Below, one piece after another: positions 61,456 through 64,000 of a stretch of 64,000 bases of DNA. The DNA comes from Hyphomicrobiales bacterium. GTDB taxonomy: Bacteria; Pseudomonadota; Alphaproteobacteria; Rhizobiales; Rhizobiaceae. The DNA is taken from NCBI GenBank assembly GCA_900470155.1, contig UBZT01000002.1, forward strand, positions 186,001-250,000, written 5' to 3'. Each line of letters begins with the position of its first letter. The first letter of the stretch is position 1. The position numbers and the translations under genes were made by a program. The notes under the pieces were generated by a model that saw nothing but the letters and a program-made list of their open reading frames with translations, did no database searches and was not told where the DNA came from.

Positions 61456-63141
61456 ATGTTGCCGCAAAGCTATCCATCAATTGCCGTTATCGCTGACGCC
61501 CACTTTCACGATACCGGAGCCGATTTCGGCTTTGCCGGCATCGAAGTGGGCGGGCAGCACATCACGATGCGCAGTTGGTCCGATACGCGCCAGTCGACTC
61601 GCGTTTTCAACGAGAGCGCCGACGCGCTGCGTGCCGCGCTGGATAAGGTGGCAATGCGCGGAATCCGCCATGTGGTGCTGCTTGGGGATTACACCGACGA
61701 TGGTCAGCGCGCGACGACGGAAACGCTGAGGAGCCTGCTGCAAACCCATTCGGACAGCTATGGAACTGCGTTTTACGCGCTGCCCGGCAATCATGATATT
61801 TTTGGCCCGATAGGCCGCCATCATACGAAGGAATTTTTGGGCGAGGGAGCGATCGGCCTCTCGGTCTCCAGCGACGCCACAATGGCCGCTGAAAACGTCT
61901 TTTTCAGCGAAAACATGTATTGCGAGGGCTATCCAAACGGGCTGAACCCGATGGCGGCTTTCGGTTATTTTCGCAGGCCGGAATACAGGCACTGGGAAAC
62001 GCCCTTCGGCGCAAGCGATGCTGTCGAGGACCGCATCTACACGGTCACCTCGCCCGATGGTCGCAATACCTACCACCTGATGGACGCCTCCTATCTCGTC
62101 GAGCCGGAACCGGGTTTATGGCTGTTGATGCTCGATGCCAATGTCTTCGAGCCACGTGTCGGTAGCTTCGAATTGGGCGAGGAGGCGGCCTTCATCGACA
62201 GCACAGCCGCCGGCTGGAATGCCATGTTGCGCATGAAGCCGTTCATCTTCGACTGGATCGCCGATGTCAGCCGGCGGGCTCGGGAAGAGGGAAAGACGCT
62301 GCTTGCTTTTTCCCATTACCCGGCGCTCGATCCGTTCGATGGAGCGACCGGTGCCGAGGGCATGCTCTTCGGCGAGACCAATGTCGTGCGCCGGACCCCG
62401 GTCAAGGCGGTCGAGGATGCCTTGATTGCGGCCGGCGTGACCGTTCATTTCAGCGGCCATCTGCATGTCGAGGGCGTGACGCGGCGAGGACCGGTCGGCC
62501 GCTCCTTGACCAATATCGCGGTTCCCTCACTCGTCGCCTTCCCGCCCGCATTTAAGGTGATCCAGGCGTCGCAGCATGAAATCAGGATCGGAACCGTCGC
62601 GATGTCCGCCTTGCCGGTCAATGATCGGCTGTGCGAAGGCTACAGTATTGAAGCCGAGATCCGACGGGAAGACGCCGATCCGGCTTTCTCTGCCGGCGAT
62701 TATGGTTCCTTCCTGCGGCAGCACAAGCGAGCGCTCGTTCGCCACCGCTATTTCGTCAAGGAGTGGCCGGTGCAGATCGTCAAGGCGATTGACGGCAGGA
62801 ACGTGCTCGAGGTGATTGCGCCGCTCGTTGGTTTGAACGGGGCAGCGGTAGCTGAGTTTGCCGACGCGGCTGATATGCCTATGTCTGAATTGATCACAGA
62901 TTGGTACTGCCTGCGACAGGGTGCGTCCCTGGCTTTGGCGCATATCGAACCGGAAAGATTGATCCTCTACCGTTTGCTGGCCTTGAGGCTTGGGCAAGAA
63001 CCGAGGGCACATGATGGTTCGCTTCCAAGCTTTCTCGGGATATTCTTTGGTGCACTCGGACTGTTTCTCGATCGTGCCGAAGACGGTTCAGATTGCCTGA
63101 CGCTTCCCTTGCCAGTGCTTGGTGATCTTGTGCCTGCATAA
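61456..63141 (+). CDS. Calcineurin-like metallophosphoesterase
   Basis: 561 residues, large for the family. Metal-site motifs in order: IAVIADAHFHDTG, LLGDYTDDGQ, LPGNHDIFGPIG, FSHYP and FSGHLHVEGV. No signal peptide is seen. The C-terminal 200 residues are an added domain of unknown role. It starts 2 bases after the phosphatase-like gene, so the two are co-translated or coupled. Acts on a phosphodiester or monoester in the same pathway by inference. Confidence 0.82.
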   Translation: MLPQSYPSIAVIADAHFHDTGADFGFAGIEVGGQHITMRSWSDTRQSTRVFNESADALRAALDKVAMRGIRHVVLLGDYTDDGQRATTETLRSLLQTHSDSYGTAFYALPGNHDIFGPIGRHHTKEFLGEGAIGLSVSSDATMAAENVFFSENMYCEGYPNGLNPMAAFGYFRRPEYRHWETPFGASDAVEDRIYTVTSPDGRNTYHLMDASYLVEPEPGLWLLMLDANVFEPRVGSFELGEEAAFIDSTAAGWNAMLRMKPFIFDWIADVSRRAREEGKTLLAFSHYPALDPFDGATGAEGMLFGETNVVRRTPVKAVEDALIAAGVTVHFSGHLHVEGVTRRGPVGRSLTNIAVPSLVAFPPAFKVIQASQHEIRIGTVAMSALPVNDRLCEGYSIEAEIRREDADPAFSAGDYGSFLRQHKRALVRHRYFVKEWPVQIVKAIDGRNVLEVIAPLVGLNGAAVAEFADAADMPMSELITDWYCLRQGASLALAHIEPERLILYRLLALRLGQEPRAHDGSLPSFLGIFFGALGLFLDRAEDGSDCLTLPLPVLGDLVPA

Positions 63142-63162
63142 TTGTCGATGTGAGGTAAGTGC

Positions 63163-64000
63163 ATGCAATCGGCCATCGTAAGCATCAATCTGTTCGGCGC
63201 AGTTGCCCTGCTGCTTTTCGGCCTGCGTCAGATCAAGGACGGCATGTCACGTGCGCTCGGTGCCAGGCTACGGACCGGCCTTGCTGCTGGAACGCGCAGT
63301 GGGCCTCGCTCATTTGCCGCTGGATTCCTCGCCACCGTCGCTTTGCAAAGCTCGACCGCCACCGCCCTGATGGTTGCCTCCTTCGTCGAAAAGGACATGA
63401 TCGTGCCGGCCATGGCCCAGGTCGTCATGCTCGGCGCCAATATCGGCACCGCTACCACGGCCTGGATTGTTGCGTTGGGGCTCGGCTGGCTGTCGCCGCT
63501 TCTGATCCTTGCTGGCGTGGTTTTGATGCGCATGGCCTCGGCTGCAAAGCAGGGAGCCGGCACCGCCCTGGTCGGTGTCGGTCTCATGCTTCTGTCGCTG
63601 CATCTCCTGTCTGCGGCAACCGATCCGATCCGCCAGTCGCCCGCACTCAATCTGTTCATCACCATGCTCGGAAATGCCTGGCCGGTTGCCTTGCTGTTTT
63701 CCGCAGCGCTCGCCGTCCTTGCGTCCTCCAGCCTTGCAGTCGTCGTGCTGATCCTGTCGCTGGCGGCAAGCGGAGGCATCGAATCAAGCCTGGTGATCGT
63801 GCTGGTGCTGGGCGCCAATCTTGGCGGCGCTGTGCCACCGGTTCTGGCCACGATGAAGGCCACCCCTGCGGCGCGGCGCGTCACGCTCGGCAATCTCATC
63901 ATCCGGGCGATCGGATGCGCCGCTGCCATGCCGCTTGCTGGCTACGCTGCGCAGTTCCTCGATCTTCCCTATTTCTCGCATCAGCAACTGGCCGTCGATG
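63163..64000 (+). CDS. Na/Pi-cotransporter family protein (3' partial)
   Basis: The visible 279 residues show the NptA/PhoU-linked Na-phosphate cotransporter pattern: an N-terminal INLFGAVALLLFGLRQIKDGMSRALG, QSSTATALM, GANIGTATTAW and a second repeat with SSSLAVVVLI and GANLGGAVPP. Several hydrophobic segments. It fits phosphate released by the upstream phosphatases being exported or balanced. GAGG lies 7 bases before the ATG. The 3' end lies outside the window. Confidence 0.85.
   Translation, partial: MQSAIVSINLFGAVALLLFGLRQIKDGMSRALGARLRTGLAAGTRSGPRSFAAGFLATVALQSSTATALMVASFVEKDMIVPAMAQVVMLGANIGTATTAWIVALGLGWLSPLLILAGVVLMRMASAAKQGAGTALVGVGLMLLSLHLLSAATDPIRQSPALNLFITMLGNAWPVALLFSAALAVLASSSLAVVVLILSLAASGGIESSLVIVLVLGANLGGAVPPVLATMKATPAARRVTLGNLIIRAIGCAAAMPLAGYAAQFLDLPYFSHQQLAVD

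Overview
The window looks like part of a large Rhizobiaceae replicon (Rhizobium/Agrobacterium/Neorhizobium type). It carries a complete repABC partition-replication operon on the minus strand, with a counter-transcribed RNA and two 16-bp parS palindromes. Divergent from it is a full traI-trbBCDEJKLFGHI conjugation operon in the order known from Ti-type plasmids, with two tra-box palindromes in the shared intergenic region. GC-rich codon use, overlapping ATGA/TTGA gene junctions and an ICE-like Irr box also fit alphaproteobacteria. No tRNA, rRNA, CRISPR array or intact insertion sequence was seen.

Layout. 1-3.4 kb: dipeptide-type ABC transporter (dppBCDF, 5' end cut off). 3.4-5.9 kb: Lrp-type regulator divergent from a class I aminotransferase, then a YitT-type membrane protein. 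5.9-10 kb: siderophore-type iron ABC transporter divergent from a methyltransferase, with the ICE-like box between them. 10-10.7 kb: AbrB/PIN toxin-antitoxin pair whose toxin is frameshifted. 10.8-19.3 kb: a hut-like cluster whose key enzymes lack the residues needed for histidine chemistry, read here as an ergothioneine catabolic cluster. 19.3-22.7 kb: globin, then a GntR-kduD-kdgK sugar-acid module and a small membrane protein. 23-31 kb: PAS-PAS-HTH regulator, TadG-like protein, host-attachment protein, AraC-MFS pair, gamma-glutamyltransferase. 31-35 kb: repABC. 35.8-46.2 kb: traI-trb. 46.5-49.2 kb: two convergent Fic genes, one with a tandem-repeat array upstream. 49.9-63.1 kb: two-component system, AfuABC-like ABC transporter with two binding proteins, two inositol-monophosphatase-family enzymes, a dual-specificity-phosphatase-like protein and a metallophosphoesterase. 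At 63.2 kb a Na/Pi cotransporter gene runs off the window.

How the genes work together. In the hut-like cluster the ammonia-lyase homologue has Cys-Ala-Asp where histidine ammonia-lyase has the MIO-forming Ala-Ser-Gly, and the urocanase homologue has Ala where urocanase has its catalytic Cys. They sit with a DUF917 protein, a hydantoinase and an N-carbamoyl-amino-acid hydrolase. That set matches the known five-step route from ergothioneine through thiourocanate, a thiohydantoin, hydantoin propionate and N-carbamoylglutamate to glutamate. A LysR regulator with two N-terminal helix-turn-helix domains lies inside the cluster, and the same spaced motif precedes both transcription units. In the right-hand cluster an importer related to hexose-phosphate transporters is encoded with four predicted phosphatases and a phosphate transporter, suggesting import and dephosphorylation of an organophosphate.

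Limits: all assignments come from reading the sequence and from memory of the families. No database search was run. The ergothioneine and organophosphate assignments are inferences from residues and context.
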